A stretch of 49,309 nucleotides of DNA from Oceanobacillus luteolus. GTDB lineage: Bacteria; Bacillota; Bacilli; Bacillales; Amphibacillaceae. The position numbers and the translations under genes are program-made. Numbering within the stretch: position 1 is the stretch's first letter; each line of letters begins with the position of its first letter. The stretch covers positions 1 through 49,309 of the forward strand of contig NZ_JAMBON010000027.1 in the NCBI RefSeq assembly GCF_023715655.1. Direction: 5' to 3'. The notes beneath the pieces were generated by a model. It did no database searches. It worked only from the letters and a program-made list of their open reading frames with translations, and was not told where the DNA came from. Shown here piece by piece: positions 24,953 through 34,205 of this stretch.

Positions 24953-25876
24953 ATGATAGAACAGAGTAAGAAAACGTTATTTATCGGAGGTAAGGGAGGA
25001 GTCGGAAAATCTACTTCAGCGGCCGCCATCGCTTGGAAGCTTGCTAAATCCGGTAAAAAAACATTACTGATATCCACCGATCCAGCACATAATTTGGGAG
25101 ATATTTTTTCTAAAAAAATTGGTGGTGAGCCAAAGAAATTGAATACAAATCTGTATGGTTTGGAAATTGACGCTGCACTTGAAACAACGAAATACATAAA
25201 CTCGGTAAAAGATAATATTAAAGGCATCGTTAATCCAGGGATGAGGGACGAAGTTTACCGTCAATTAGATACCGCAAAAGCATCTCCCGGAGCGGATGAA
25301 GCGGCATTATTTGACAAGCTCATCTCTATTATTCTGGAAGAAGGGGAAGATTATGATCATCTCGTTTTTGATACAGCCCCCACTGGCCATACCATTAGGC
25401 TATTAACATTGCCCGAGTTAATGGGAGTATGGATAGAAGGTATGTTGCGTAAACGCAAGAAAACTAATGAAAACTATGTACAACTTCTGAATGATGGTGA
25501 GCCAATCGAAGATCCTATTTATGAAGTGTTGCTTGAAAGGAAAAACCGTTTTGCCAAGGCACGTGAAATTCTCTTAAGCGAAGATAAGACAGGATTTATT
25601 TTCGTGCTGAATCCTGAGAGACTTCCGATATTAGAAACTAAAAAAGCAATTGATTTACTTCATAAATACGAATTACATGTTAAAACAATCATTGTAAATA
25701 AAATATTACCCGAAGAGGCGGACGGAGAATTCTTGAAACAACGAAAGATACATGAGGAACAATATTTAAAACAAATCAACAACACATTCCGTAAACAAAA
25801 ATTGATTCATGTCCCTCTTCTCTCGCATGATATTACAAATCTAGAGCAACTTGATGTATTTAGTGACTATTATTAA
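24953..25876 (+). CDS. ArsA/Get3-family P-loop ATPase, cysteine-free
   Basis: A 307-residue single-domain ATPase of the ArsA/Get3 branch of the SIMIBI GTPase/ATPase class. It has the deviant Walker A GGKGGVGKST (12-21, with both K14 and K19), switch I STDPAHNLGD (41-50) and switch II DTAPTGH (140-146). It contains no cysteine, so it lacks both the arsenite-binding cysteines of ArsA and the CxxC zinc pair of eukaryotic Get3. No arsenic gene is nearby. AAGGAGA precedes the ATG. It closes the cstA operon. A role as a membrane-protein targeting or assembly factor for a neighbour is plausible but inferred. Confidence 0.88.
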   Translation: MIEQSKKTLFIGGKGGVGKSTSAAAIAWKLAKSGKKTLLISTDPAHNLGDIFSKKIGGEPKKLNTNLYGLEIDAALETTKYINSVKDNIKGIVNPGMRDEVYRQLDTAKASPGADEAALFDKLISIILEEGEDYDHLVFDTAPTGHTIRLLTLPELMGVWIEGMLRKRKKTNENYVQLLNDGEPIEDPIYEVLLERKNRFAKAREILLSEDKTGFIFVLNPERLPILETKKAIDLLHKYELHVKTIIVNKILPEEADGEFLKQRKIHEEQYLKQINNTFRKQKLIHVPLLSHDITNLEQLDVFSDYY

Positions 25877-25883
25877 TATAAAA

Positions 25884-25920
25884 TGGGTCAGAGCCTGTAT
25901 GTAAAATCAGACTCTGACCC
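25884..25920. terminator. Bidirectional terminator after the ArsA-like gene
   Basis: GGGTCAGAG and CTCTGACCC are exact inverted repeats, flanked by T-rich sequence on each strand. They separate the converging ArsA-like and dehydrogenase genes. Confidence 0.8.
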
Positions 25921-25932
25921 GTTTATATTTAC

Positions 25933-26805
25933 TCACCCATTAACAATCGTTCCACCATTAATATGAATAGTTTGTCCAGTTACATAACTGGAATCGTCAC
26001 TTGCCAAGTAAACGTAGGCAGGAGCTAATTCTTTCGGTTGTCCGGGACGTTTCATCGGTGTATTCCCTCCAAACTCTCCTACTTTCTCTTTATCGAAAGT
26101 TGCAGGAATCAATGGAGTCCAGATTGGCCCTGGCGCCACCGAATTTACTCGAATTCCCTTATCTACTAATGAACCTGATAGAGATCTGGTGAAAGAAGTG
26201 ATTGCACCTTTTGTAGCAGAATAATCAATCAACGTGACATTCCCTTTATATGCTGTTATTGAGGACGTATTAATAATGGAACTCCCCTCTTTCAGATTTG
26301 GAAGCACTGCCTTCGTCATATAAAACATGCTAAACACATTCGTGCGGAACGTTTTTTCTAATTGTTCGCTTGTAATGTCCATAAAATCATCTTGAGGATG
26401 TTGTTCTGCAGCATTATTAACTAGAATATCAATTTTATTAAAAGCCTCCAACACTTGAGTCACCGCAGACTCACAGAAGGACTGGCTGCCAATATCTCCA
26501 CTAACAAGGAGACATTTTTGTCCCGCTTGTTCCACAAGCCGCTTCGTATCTTCAGCATCATTGTGTTCATTCAAATAAATGATTGCTACATCTGCACCTT
26601 CTTTAGCAAAGTATACACTCACTGCTCTTCCGATACCACTATCTCCTCCCGTGACAATCGCGACTTTGCCTTGCAGCTTATTGCTTCCTTGATAATCAGG
26701 GTTCAAATACTCCGGTTCGGGATGCATCTTTTCTTCAATTCCCGGCTGCTCATCCTGTTGCTGAGCTGGTGGTGTGATTTTACCGTTGTTTTGTTCCATA
26801 TTCAT
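25933..26805 (-). CDS. Short-chain dehydrogenase/reductase, general-stress type
   Basis: A 290-residue NAD(P)-dependent oxidoreductase. It has the Rossmann motif TGGDSGIGRA (52-61), the NNAA motif and the catalytic Ser/Tyr/Lys set (SSITAY then YSATK). The roughly 40-residue Pro/Gln/Glu-rich N-terminal extension marks the YhdF/YhxC-like group of Bacillus stress reductases. Substrate is unknown. AGGAGGAG lies upstream of the ATG. A sigma-B-like promoter is visible before it, which fits a stress role. Confidence 0.88.
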   Translation of the reverse strand: MNMEQNNGKITPPAQQQDEQPGIEEKMHPEPEYLNPDYQGSNKLQGKVAIVTGGDSGIGRAVSVYFAKEGADVAIIYLNEHNDAEDTKRLVEQAGQKCLLVSGDIGSQSFCESAVTQVLEAFNKIDILVNNAAEQHPQDDFMDITSEQLEKTFRTNVFSMFYMTKAVLPNLKEGSSIINTSSITAYKGNVTLIDYSATKGAITSFTRSLSGSLVDKGIRVNSVAPGPIWTPLIPATFDKEKVGEFGGNTPMKRPGQPKELAPAYVYLASDDSSYVTGQTIHINGGTIVNG

Positions 26806-26857
26806 TTATAAATCTCCTCCTAATTTACACGTGAAAAATATAGCACTCTGATGTACT

Positions 26858-26883
26858 TTTCCCAATTTGAATAGGAGTTAATC
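26858..26883 (-). promoter_or_regulatory. Possible sigma-B promoter of the dehydrogenase
   Basis: On the minus strand GATTAA, a 14-base spacer and GGGAAA resemble the sigma-B pattern GTTTAA-N13-15-GGGTAT (5/6 and 4/6). The call is helped by the general-stress character of the gene family. Confidence 0.4.
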
Positions 26884-26902
26884 CATCTCTGTAATTTGAC
26901 AG

Positions 26903-26931
26903 TTGATTATAAGGTAAATAACCGATATTAT
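26903..26931 (+). promoter_or_regulatory. Promoter of the purine permease
   Basis: TTGATT, a 17-base spacer and TATTAT. The leader of about 80 bases contains a small GCATGA/TCATGC hairpin but none of the conserved purine-riboswitch core segments. Confidence 0.55.
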
Positions 26932-27020
26932 ATGTAAGGTTGATGAATGGATATCGATTCAATAAGAAAATAGCATGACCATCATGCGGATCGGAATTCT
27001 TCATAATAAATTTAGAAAGA

Positions 27021-28322
27021 ATGGTGTTTATGTTAGAGAAATTCTTCAAGTTTAAAGAAAATAACACTACCATCCAAACCGAGTTCACTGCTGGAATGAC
27101 AACATTCCTTACGATGGCATATATCGTTGTAGTGAACCCAGCAATTTTACATGGTGCTGGTGTACCATTCGACCAAGTGTTTATGGCTACCGTAATTGCC
27201 GCAATAGTAGGATCATTACTGATGGGATTATTCGCAAAGTATCCAATTGCCATTGCACCTGGCATGGGATTAAATGCCTATTTCGCTTCCGTTGTTGCAA
27301 CCCAAGATTTATCCTATCAGGTTGTGTTTGGAACTGTTTTTATTGCTGGGATACTATTTTTACTTCTTAGTCTGACAAATCTTCGCGAAACTTTAATCAA
27401 TGAGATTCCTGACAGTTTGAAATTTGGAATTACGGCGGGGATTGGATTATTCATCGCATTCGTCGGATTGAAAAACGCCGGCCTCGTTGTCCCTAATGAA
27501 GTCAACATTACCGGAATGGGTGATTTGACTGATCCAATGGTAATGCTGACGATTTTCGGTTTATTTTTGACTTTGATTTTATACGTATTACATATAAAAG
27601 GCGCATTGTTCTTAGGTATGATTGCCACTGGAATTATCGCCTATTTTACAGGGATGATCCAGTTCGATGGAATCATCTCCACCCCGCCGGCACCTGTATT
27701 CTTTGATTTGGATATTACTGGAGTATTCACACATGGGCTTTACACTGTCGTCATTGCATTTTTACTTGTCACGTTATTCGATACAACTGGTACAATGATT
27801 GGTGTTGCTGAGCAAGGTGGATTTATGAAAAATGGACACCTGCCCCGTTCGAAGCAGGCTCTGCTAGCAGACGCGACTGCCACAACGGTTGGTTCCATGT
27901 TCGGAACAAGTCCTTCCACTGCTTATATAGAATCCACTTCAGGCGTTGCAGCAGGTGGCCGAACAGGTTTCACCGCCGTAGTGGTGGCTATACTGTTTGC
28001 TATATCCATATTCTTTACTCCAATTATCAGCGTTGTAGCAAGTGTTCCCGCTATTACATCACCTGTACTGATTATTGTGGGGTCATTCATGATGCAAGGC
28101 TTAGCAAGAATTGACTGGAAATCATTTGATGAAGCTTTCCCTACGTTCATTACGATGCTTGCCATGCCATTTACATCCAGTATTGCAACTGGAATTGCAG
28201 TCGGCTTCATTACTTATCCGTTGATGAAATTAGCACACGGAAAAGGCAAAGATGTACATTGGCTGATTTACCTATTTGCTGTGTTGTTTCTATTACAATT
28301 AGTTTTCTTTCCAATGGGATAA
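27021..28322 (+). CDS. NCS2/AzgA-family hypoxanthine-guanine-type permease
   Basis: A 433-residue membrane carrier of the AzgA-like (PbuG/PbuO) purine permease branch. Visible hallmarks are EFTAGMTTFLTMAYIVVVNP near the start, APGMGLNAYF, the TLFDTTGTMIGVAEQ segment and GTSPSTAYIES, which form the nucleobase and proton sites in this family. Thirteen to fourteen membrane segments are expected. The start could be 27021 or the ATG three codons on (MLEKFFKF); neither has a strong ribosome site. It is transcribed alone and ends before a strong bidirectional terminator. Purine identity is not resolvable by eye. Confidence 0.88.
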   Translation: MVFMLEKFFKFKENNTTIQTEFTAGMTTFLTMAYIVVVNPAILHGAGVPFDQVFMATVIAAIVGSLLMGLFAKYPIAIAPGMGLNAYFASVVATQDLSYQVVFGTVFIAGILFLLLSLTNLRETLINEIPDSLKFGITAGIGLFIAFVGLKNAGLVVPNEVNITGMGDLTDPMVMLTIFGLFLTLILYVLHIKGALFLGMIATGIIAYFTGMIQFDGIISTPPAPVFFDLDITGVFTHGLYTVVIAFLLVTLFDTTGTMIGVAEQGGFMKNGHLPRSKQALLADATATTVGSMFGTSPSTAYIESTSGVAAGGRTGFTAVVVAILFAISIFFTPIISVVASVPAITSPVLIIVGSFMMQGLARIDWKSFDEAFPTFITMLAMPFTSSIATGIAVGFITYPLMKLAHGKGKDVHWLIYLFAVLFLLQLVFFPMG

Positions 28323-28463
28323 GTTATGAAGTATGGAAATGTTGTCGTGTGGATGATTTTCTTTTCATACATGATTAGCTTACTAGATTTGGAGAAAATC
28401 TGATTCTAGCCGTATCAAGCGTGTTAGGCATCTTATATTTAGTTGAGAGAAAAGAAAAAAGAT

Positions 28464-28511
28464 AATCGGGTCGTTCAAGAGTTCACTCTCTTGTTCAACC
28501 CGATTTTTCTT
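28464..28511. terminator. Bidirectional terminator
   Basis: AATCGGGT pairs with ACCCGATT, with an inner CAAGAG/CTCTTG stem, and TTTTTCTT follows on the plus strand. The minus strand has ATCTTTTTTC after its stem. It separates the purine permease from the converging 5'-nucleotidase. Bases 28323-28463 hold nothing I can identify. Confidence 0.8.
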
Positions 28512-31359
28512 ATGCCTTTGAGGCTTTCTTTCGTTGAATAAAGTATAATGTGCAACTTGCTGCAATGAGCAATACACCAATCAATATCCAATTAAATATA
28601 TCTGTTGCCGTTTTGGGCAATTGTTTGCCGGTGGTATTTGCTTTTGAATTGTTGTCTCCGGATTTTCCGCCTTTATTTGTTGAACTAGCAGCGACATTTT
28701 CGTCATCCTTAGAGTTTCCTGGCGGGTTTTTACCTTCCTCATCGGTTTTCTTTTCTACTTCAATAACTGCGAAGGTGCTGAAGTGATCCGTAAATGCCAC
28801 AGCCATACCTTCTTCGTAGAATGTCTCCAATGCTTCCCACTCATCATCTTCATTTAAATGTGCTACTCTTAGAGCTTCTTTATTGGTTACTTCCTCTTCA
28901 TTTAAGACGAAGATCATCTCGATGGCATGATTAAATTCAGTAATTTCCTTTTCACCATCTTTAATCGTGAAATCATACACCGCACTAATTGGATTTTCCA
29001 TATTTAATCGTTCTAACCCAACGGATAATTCATTGTTCTTTGCAAATTCAATGGCTGGGATGACTAATGATACTTCACCTTTTCGCATAATAACAATTGT
29101 CGCTTGCTTTTCAACGAGTTCACGCAATTGCTCTTCAGTAAAGTGAACAGTGATTTTTGCTATATCTGACGGTAATTCAATAATTAATGTTCCTTTGTCT
29201 GCAAGTCTGGCAATTGATGCATCTGCAACGGTCACCAATCCATCTTTAACTTTGATTTCAGCTTGGACTACTTGATCAGACGGTTCGGAGATTTTAATCC
29301 TTGAACCTTCTTCATAATCGATTGGACCATCATGTTTTTTCACAAAATCCACGACTGACTTCCAAACTGGACCAAAATTAGAGCCAACAGTTTCTGTTCC
29401 AATGTTATAAAATGGAGCACCGTGCATGTAGTCATTATACGCAACAACATATTCAGCATTTAAATCTAGAGGTGAACCGTCTGGTAATGTTAAGTACACA
29501 TCAATGAACTTTCCATTTTCCTCAATCAATGAATAATGGAAACCGGAAACTTGGATGTCTACCTGGTTAGCATACTGTGATTGGGTTAGAATCATTTCTT
29601 TTAATTTTTTACCCGTCGTTTTTACTGCTACAATCTCATTACCATGACGATCTAAAGCCTCAATTTGTTTATCTAAAATATCACCTGCAGGGATTGAACC
29701 TGTTACTGAGGACCCATTAAGAATTGCAAAGTCAGCATCTGTCCAAGCTCGTACAGCATCCGTATACAGATTTCCTAATCCTGTATCGCCTTGCTCTTTA
29801 TTTTTGGAAGACAAACCATTATTGGTCGAACCAATTACTTCTCCCTCAACTGGTGCACCATCATCTACCTCAATAGCTATTCTTCCTTCATTATAAAAAT
29901 CGACTTTTTCTCCTTGTTCTGTTAGATACTTTGCATAATTGATCATTGCTTCTGTCATTTTGCCTGTTAACGGTTCAACTACTTCACCGACAAAGTTATA
30001 CCCGCTGCCGCCGCTTGCGAGAAAATCACTGACTGCAAGCACGAACGTTTCGTCATCCTTGACCGGCTTCCCATCCTTCTCTAAACGCGCATCCAGATAT
30101 TGTCCATTACGATCGGTAATGATGGTATAGTGGAGTCCTGACGTTTGCAAATCGATTTGATTACGACCATCTCGTGTATAAGAATAATGAATGACATCCT
30201 TCAGTGCTGCACCCGTTATCTCCATCGTCATGATTTCATTTTCAAACGGCTCAACTGTGTAGATATCGCGGACCGTCAGTGTACCAGGTGCAATGTCAGC
30301 ACGGATTCCCCCAGTATTAGTGAATGCGATATCCGCCCCTGTATGATGGCGCATCGCATCGGTCCAAAAATTTCCTAGAGAACTATCCGTCTCATGAAAA
30401 TTGTTTCTATCCAGTCCTGTCGATGTTTCCCCAATCTCTTCGGATAGTATCTCATCCATTTCTCCATTATATTTATCAACTAATCCTTGAATCTCGGAAT
30501 CTATTTCCGTTAAATCTTCTACCGGTTGGAGGAAACCATCTACACCGATAACTTCATCTGCTTCGGAATCATAAGTAACAGTTACGTTCCCTATATTCTG
30601 AGCATTGGATCCTGTCTGTACAATCGGTGTTCCGTTTACGATAGCCGGCTCCGTCAATGTAGTATGAGTATGTGCCCCAATAATCACATCAAAAAAGTCG
30701 ACTTCCTCAGCCAATTCTCTATCTTCTGGATAACCGATGTGCGTTAAGGCAATCAGGATATCTGTTTCGTCCGCCAAACGCTCATATTCCTTCGCAACTT
30801 CAATAGGGTCGCCAAATTCTATGCCTACAATATTAGCAGGCCCCGTAGCTGGTGGTGCTTGAGTTAATGCAAATACACCAACCGTCACTCCGTTCACTTC
30901 AAAGATTTCGTACGGTTTCGGTTTTGGAAATGGAACCATCGTATCACCGGTGACATATGTATTAGCGCTCAACCAAGGAAAATTCGATTGTTCCATTCTT
31001 TTAACTGTTTCTGCTTGTCCATAATCAAACTCATGATTTCCAATTGTCATTGCATCTACTTCCATATTGTTTAATAGTTCAATTATCGGTGAACCATATT
31101 GCAGGTCGACAACGGGGTTTCCACTGAAAATATCCCCCGCATCTAAATACAGCGAGTGATCTGCACTTTCTCTCTCTGCATCAATGTAAGCGGCGATTTT
31201 TCCAAATTCATCAATTTTTGCATGCAGATCATTCGTATGCAAAACTTTCAATCTAACAAGATCATCATCTTCTCCATAGACTGTTCCCGCTATCGCGAAA
31301 AACATAATACAGAATGTAATAATAAATCCCAGACTTCTTCTTAAGACTGCCCTCTCCAT
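28510..31359 (-). CDS. Wall-anchored 5'-nucleotidase with duplicated C-terminal domain
   Basis: A 949-residue surface enzyme that should hydrolyse extracellular nucleotides or UDP-sugars. After a signal peptide (about 1-29) comes a metallophosphatase domain with HTNDLHA, GNHEFDYG and GAHTHT. A canonical 5'-nucleotidase C domain follows (about 305-495), with NTGGIRADI and SGGSGYNF. A second copy (505-690) keeps the fold motifs (LGNLYTDAVRAW) but has LNGSSV and MHGAPFYNI where substrate residues should be. A further unassigned domain (700-865), a Lys/Asn-rich stalk and LPKTA (914-918) with membrane anchor end the protein. GGGGG before the ATG at 31359 sets the start. Confidence 0.9.
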   Translation of the reverse strand: MERAVLRRSLGFIITFCIMFFAIAGTVYGEDDDLVRLKVLHTNDLHAKIDEFGKIAAYIDAERESADHSLYLDAGDIFSGNPVVDLQYGSPIIELLNNMEVDAMTIGNHEFDYGQAETVKRMEQSNFPWLSANTYVTGDTMVPFPKPKPYEIFEVNGVTVGVFALTQAPPATGPANIVGIEFGDPIEVAKEYERLADETDILIALTHIGYPEDRELAEEVDFFDVIIGAHTHTTLTEPAIVNGTPIVQTGSNAQNIGNVTVTYDSEADEVIGVDGFLQPVEDLTEIDSEIQGLVDKYNGEMDEILSEEIGETSTGLDRNNFHETDSSLGNFWTDAMRHHTGADIAFTNTGGIRADIAPGTLTVRDIYTVEPFENEIMTMEITGAALKDVIHYSYTRDGRNQIDLQTSGLHYTIITDRNGQYLDARLEKDGKPVKDDETFVLAVSDFLASGGSGYNFVGEVVEPLTGKMTEAMINYAKYLTEQGEKVDFYNEGRIAIEVDDGAPVEGEVIGSTNNGLSSKNKEQGDTGLGNLYTDAVRAWTDADFAILNGSSVTGSIPAGDILDKQIEALDRHGNEIVAVKTTGKKLKEMILTQSQYANQVDIQVSGFHYSLIEENGKFIDVYLTLPDGSPLDLNAEYVVAYNDYMHGAPFYNIGTETVGSNFGPVWKSVVDFVKKHDGPIDYEEGSRIKISEPSDQVVQAEIKVKDGLVTVADASIARLADKGTLIIELPSDIAKITVHFTEEQLRELVEKQATIVIMRKGEVSLVIPAIEFAKNNELSVGLERLNMENPISAVYDFTIKDGEKEITEFNHAIEMIFVLNEEEVTNKEALRVAHLNEDDEWEALETFYEEGMAVAFTDHFSTFAVIEVEKKTDEEGKNPPGNSKDDENVAASSTNKGGKSGDNNSKANTTGKQLPKTATDIFNWILIGVLLIAASCTLYFIQRKKASKA

Positions 31360-31528
31360 TAACTTTCCCCCTTCTATTGTTGACATCAGCACGATTGTAC
31401 CAACAAATCGAACGAAATGAGTTAATTTTTTGTAAAAAGTTTCTCTATTCAAAAAAATGATTATATACTAATAGGTAGTTAAGAGTGTAGGTTTCACTCA
31501 AAGCAAACCTAAAGAACTACACAAAATC

Positions 31529-31567
31529 AAAAAGATGGAACAGAACAACAGCCTGTCCCATCTTTTT
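31529..31567 (-). terminator. Terminator after the BCCT gene
   Basis: AAAAAGATGG and CCATCTTTTT pair around a loop that itself contains ACAG/CTGT. It lies directly after the minus-strand stop codon. Confidence 0.8.
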
Positions 31568-31568
31568 A

Positions 31569-33131
31569 TCAATCCTTCTTTTTGCTCTTTTCTTTTTCAG
31601 CTAGCTTTTCAATGCGCTCATAACGTCTTATATCTTTTCTCGATATTGGAATCAATTCCTTCTTCAGCATCTTGAAGATCGAAGCGAGCATAATCAGCAA
31701 GATTACCGTAAACGGTACTGCTGCAACTAATGAAGCGGTCTGAAGCGCATCCAATCCTCCAGCAATTAATAATACTGCTGCTATACCTGACATCAGGACT
31801 CCCCAAACTATCTTCTTATATGTTGGGGGAACTAAACTTCCCTTCGTCGTCATACTTGCCAATATATAAGAAGCTGAATCTGCTGATGTAATTAAAAATG
31901 TAAAAATCAACAAGATAGCGAGTACCGACATGATAAATGACATCGGGAGGCTATCAAATACTTGGAATAACGCCACTGTTATATCGTTATTAACTGCCTC
32001 AGCAATACCTGCGTTTTCATTCAAATCTTTATACAATGCTGTTCCACCGAATGTGGCAATCCAGAAGCAAGCAATGGCTGGGGGAACGACCATCACTCCA
32101 GCGATAAATTCACGGATTGTCCGTCCTCTTGAAACCCGAGCAACAAATGCACCAACAAACGGGGACCAAGAGATTGCCCAAGCCCAGTAGAAAATCGTCC
32201 AATCACGTACCCATGTTCCGCCAACGTACGGTTCAAGCCGTAGACTATATTGAATAAAATTTGTAATATAATCTCCAAGTCCTAAGGTGAATGCATTCAA
32301 AATGAACACGGTTGGCCCCATTAAAAACACAAAGATTAATAATAGAAAGCATAGAGCTAGATTCAAGTTACTCAAATAGCGGATTCCTTTATTTAGTCCA
32401 GTCGTAGCAGATGCCGTATAAGCAATAAAAATCACAGCAATGATGGCAATCTGTACCCAAATAGCTGAAGATACATCAAAAACCGCACTTAATCCTCCAT
32501 GGATTTGCAGGACTCCTAACCCGACGGAGGTAGCTACTCCCATTACCGTGGCGATGACCGCCAATGAATCAATACTTGTCTTCACTACCTTTTTATTCCC
32601 AGTTATAGGTTCCATGGATTTAGAGATCAACCCACTTTCCCTCTTCCTGAATTGCATAAAAGCAATCGCCAAGCCTACAATAGCAAATACCGACCACTGA
32701 CTGATCCCCCAGTGAAAAAAGGAGTACCCCATGGCTACACGTGCAGCTGTCTCTGTCTGCCCTTCCATCGATGCAAAAGGAGTCTCAAAGAAATGGGACA
32801 TCGGCTCAGCTACTCCCCAGAATACTAACCCGGCTCCGAATCCTGTGGAAAAGAGCATACCTATCCATGTAAAGAAAGGAAACTCCGGCTTTTCATTTTC
32901 ACCGCCCAATCGAATTCTGCCATATTTACTGATGGATATCCCAATTAAAAATAGAATAATAGCAAAAACCGCAATCAAGTAAAACCAGCCGAAATTCGTC
33001 GTTGTAAATAAAAATAAGCGTTGTGCCACTTCACCAAAGCGGCCAGGGAGAATTGCTCCGATAACAACTAATATAGAAATAACTGAAGCTGAGATGAGAA
33101 AAACTGGATTTTTTAAATGTTGCTTCTTCAT
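31569..33131 (-). CDS. BCCT-family betaine/choline/carnitine transporter
   Basis: A 520-residue, 12-helix sodium- or proton-coupled carrier of trimethylammonium osmolytes. It has the helix-3 motif GFGAGLVFWGVAEP (97-110) and the tryptophan-rich helix-8 stretch FYWAWAISWSPFVG, which forms the aromatic betaine site. The short Lys-rich C-terminal tail could sense osmotic state, as in BetP/OpuD relatives. GGAGG lies five bases before the ATG. It stands alone with its own terminator. OpuD-like glycine betaine uptake is the most likely role in a halotolerant host, but choline or carnitine cannot be excluded. Confidence 0.9.
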   Translation of the reverse strand: MKKQHLKNPVFLISASVISILVVIGAILPGRFGEVAQRLFLFTTTNFGWFYLIAVFAIILFLIGISISKYGRIRLGGENEKPEFPFFTWIGMLFSTGFGAGLVFWGVAEPMSHFFETPFASMEGQTETAARVAMGYSFFHWGISQWSVFAIVGLAIAFMQFRKRESGLISKSMEPITGNKKVVKTSIDSLAVIATVMGVATSVGLGVLQIHGGLSAVFDVSSAIWVQIAIIAVIFIAYTASATTGLNKGIRYLSNLNLALCFLLLIFVFLMGPTVFILNAFTLGLGDYITNFIQYSLRLEPYVGGTWVRDWTIFYWAWAISWSPFVGAFVARVSRGRTIREFIAGVMVVPPAIACFWIATFGGTALYKDLNENAGIAEAVNNDITVALFQVFDSLPMSFIMSVLAILLIFTFLITSADSASYILASMTTKGSLVPPTYKKIVWGVLMSGIAAVLLIAGGLDALQTASLVAAVPFTVILLIMLASIFKMLKKELIPISRKDIRRYERIEKLAEKEKSKKKD

Positions 33132-33231
33132 GACTTCCTCCTATACTATTGGTCTATCCTGACTTTTCCCTTTCTCAGAATTTATATACCTGTTTAAAGC
33201 AAGTTTTAAAGGTGAATAAAAACCACTACTA

Positions 33232-33275
33232 AAACCGTGCGATAACAATTTGCTTCAATTGTTATCGCACGGTTT
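33232..33275. repeat. Long perfect hairpin upstream of the BCCT gene
   Basis: AAACCGTGCGATAACAATT and its exact reverse complement flank the six-base loop TGCTTC, a 19-pair stem. It sits between the RNase H-like gene and the BCCT gene on the minus strand. Only TTTT follows, so it could be the RNase H terminator, though stem length is unusual for that. Confidence 0.7.
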
Positions 33276-33373
33276 GGGATTAGAACATAAATTATCCAGC
33301 ATGTTATATGGACAAATTGAAATACATTAGAATTCCTCATAGCTGGCTCATGTACAGAGCATACTAATGGCCT

Positions 33374-34027
33374 TTACTGCTCAAGATGACTAGTTATTTC
33401 TATACCAGCAAGCGCTTGTGTTGCTAAATGATCTGCCTCACGATTCATTTTTCTTGAGACCACTTCATAAGATGGAGTAATCCCAAGCTTTTCTATCTTA
33501 TTCTCAATACGATCAAGCCAGCTTGACAACTCTGATTCGTAGACAGGCCACTCGTCATTCAATTGATTAACAACCACCTTCGAATCCCCAATGAAGCTAA
33601 CGGGCAAATGATGGACCTCTAAAAATTCCAATTCAGTCAGCCCAAGATGAAGTGCAGCGTACTCTGCCTCATTATTACTAACCAAACCTTCTACTGATGC
33701 ATTTCTTCTGATTCGATAAGATTTTTCATTTTGTTCATAGTAAATCACACATCCTAATCCAGCTTTTCGGGTTTCCCGGTCAAATCCCCCATCAAAATAC
33801 ACAGTGATATGATAAGGCTCTGTTTTTACTTCTTCCAGAAATTTTCTCAACTGCTTTAATGTCCAGCTTGCATCATGTTCATCGAGAAGAGTTAAATGTT
33901 TGACCCGGCCAGTTTTCTCAAGATCTTCAGCAAGTTCAAGTGCCGCCTTAGTAGACATCTCATCCGAGCTAAAATTGGTTTTTATCCCTTTTTTCGTGAC
34001 GTAGGTGATTTCCATCCGCAGCTGCAA
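33374..34027 (-). CDS. RNase H-like protein (YpeP/type I fold)
   Basis: A 217-residue protein whose C-terminal half (about residues 75-205) has the RNase HI fold with all four acidic positions: D in YFDGGFDR, E in NNEAEYAAL, D in IGDSKVV and D in NREADHLA. The N-terminal 70 residues are a separate small domain found in Bacillus YpeP-type proteins. These may cleave RNA in RNA-DNA hybrids, but many have only weak activity. GGAGG seven bases upstream points to the TTG at 34027 as start; the frame also has an ATG at 34042 inside the ribosome site and one at 34015. Confidence 0.82.
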   Translation of the reverse strand: MQLRMEITYVTKKGIKTNFSSDEMSTKAALELAEDLEKTGRVKHLTLLDEHDASWTLKQLRKFLEEVKTEPYHITVYFDGGFDRETRKAGLGCVIYYEQNEKSYRIRRNASVEGLVSNNEAEYAALHLGLTELEFLEVHHLPVSFIGDSKVVVNQLNDEWPVYESELSSWLDRIENKIEKLGITPSYEVVSRKMNREADHLATQALAGIEITSHLEQ

Positions 34028-34205
34028 GAGTAATCCTCCCATCCTATTATTAACTTAATGTATATTTTCCCCCTTGGGAGTAAATAAATTCATTAACTAT
34101 AAGATTATGCTTGTTCCCATTCTTTTCTAAATAATTGTTATTGTAATGCAGGTTTTATTATGGAAAAAAGAGGAAATAGTAACAGTAAAAGGAGGTATCC
34201 TTCGC

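Noticed and set aside
24953..25876. Arsenite efflux ATPase
   Set aside because: The protein has no cysteine, and no arsB, arsR or arsC is nearby.
26820..27020. Possible purine riboswitch before the NCS2 permease, as in Bacillus subtilis pbuG
   Set aside because: None of the conserved core segments or the P1-P3 arrangement is visible.
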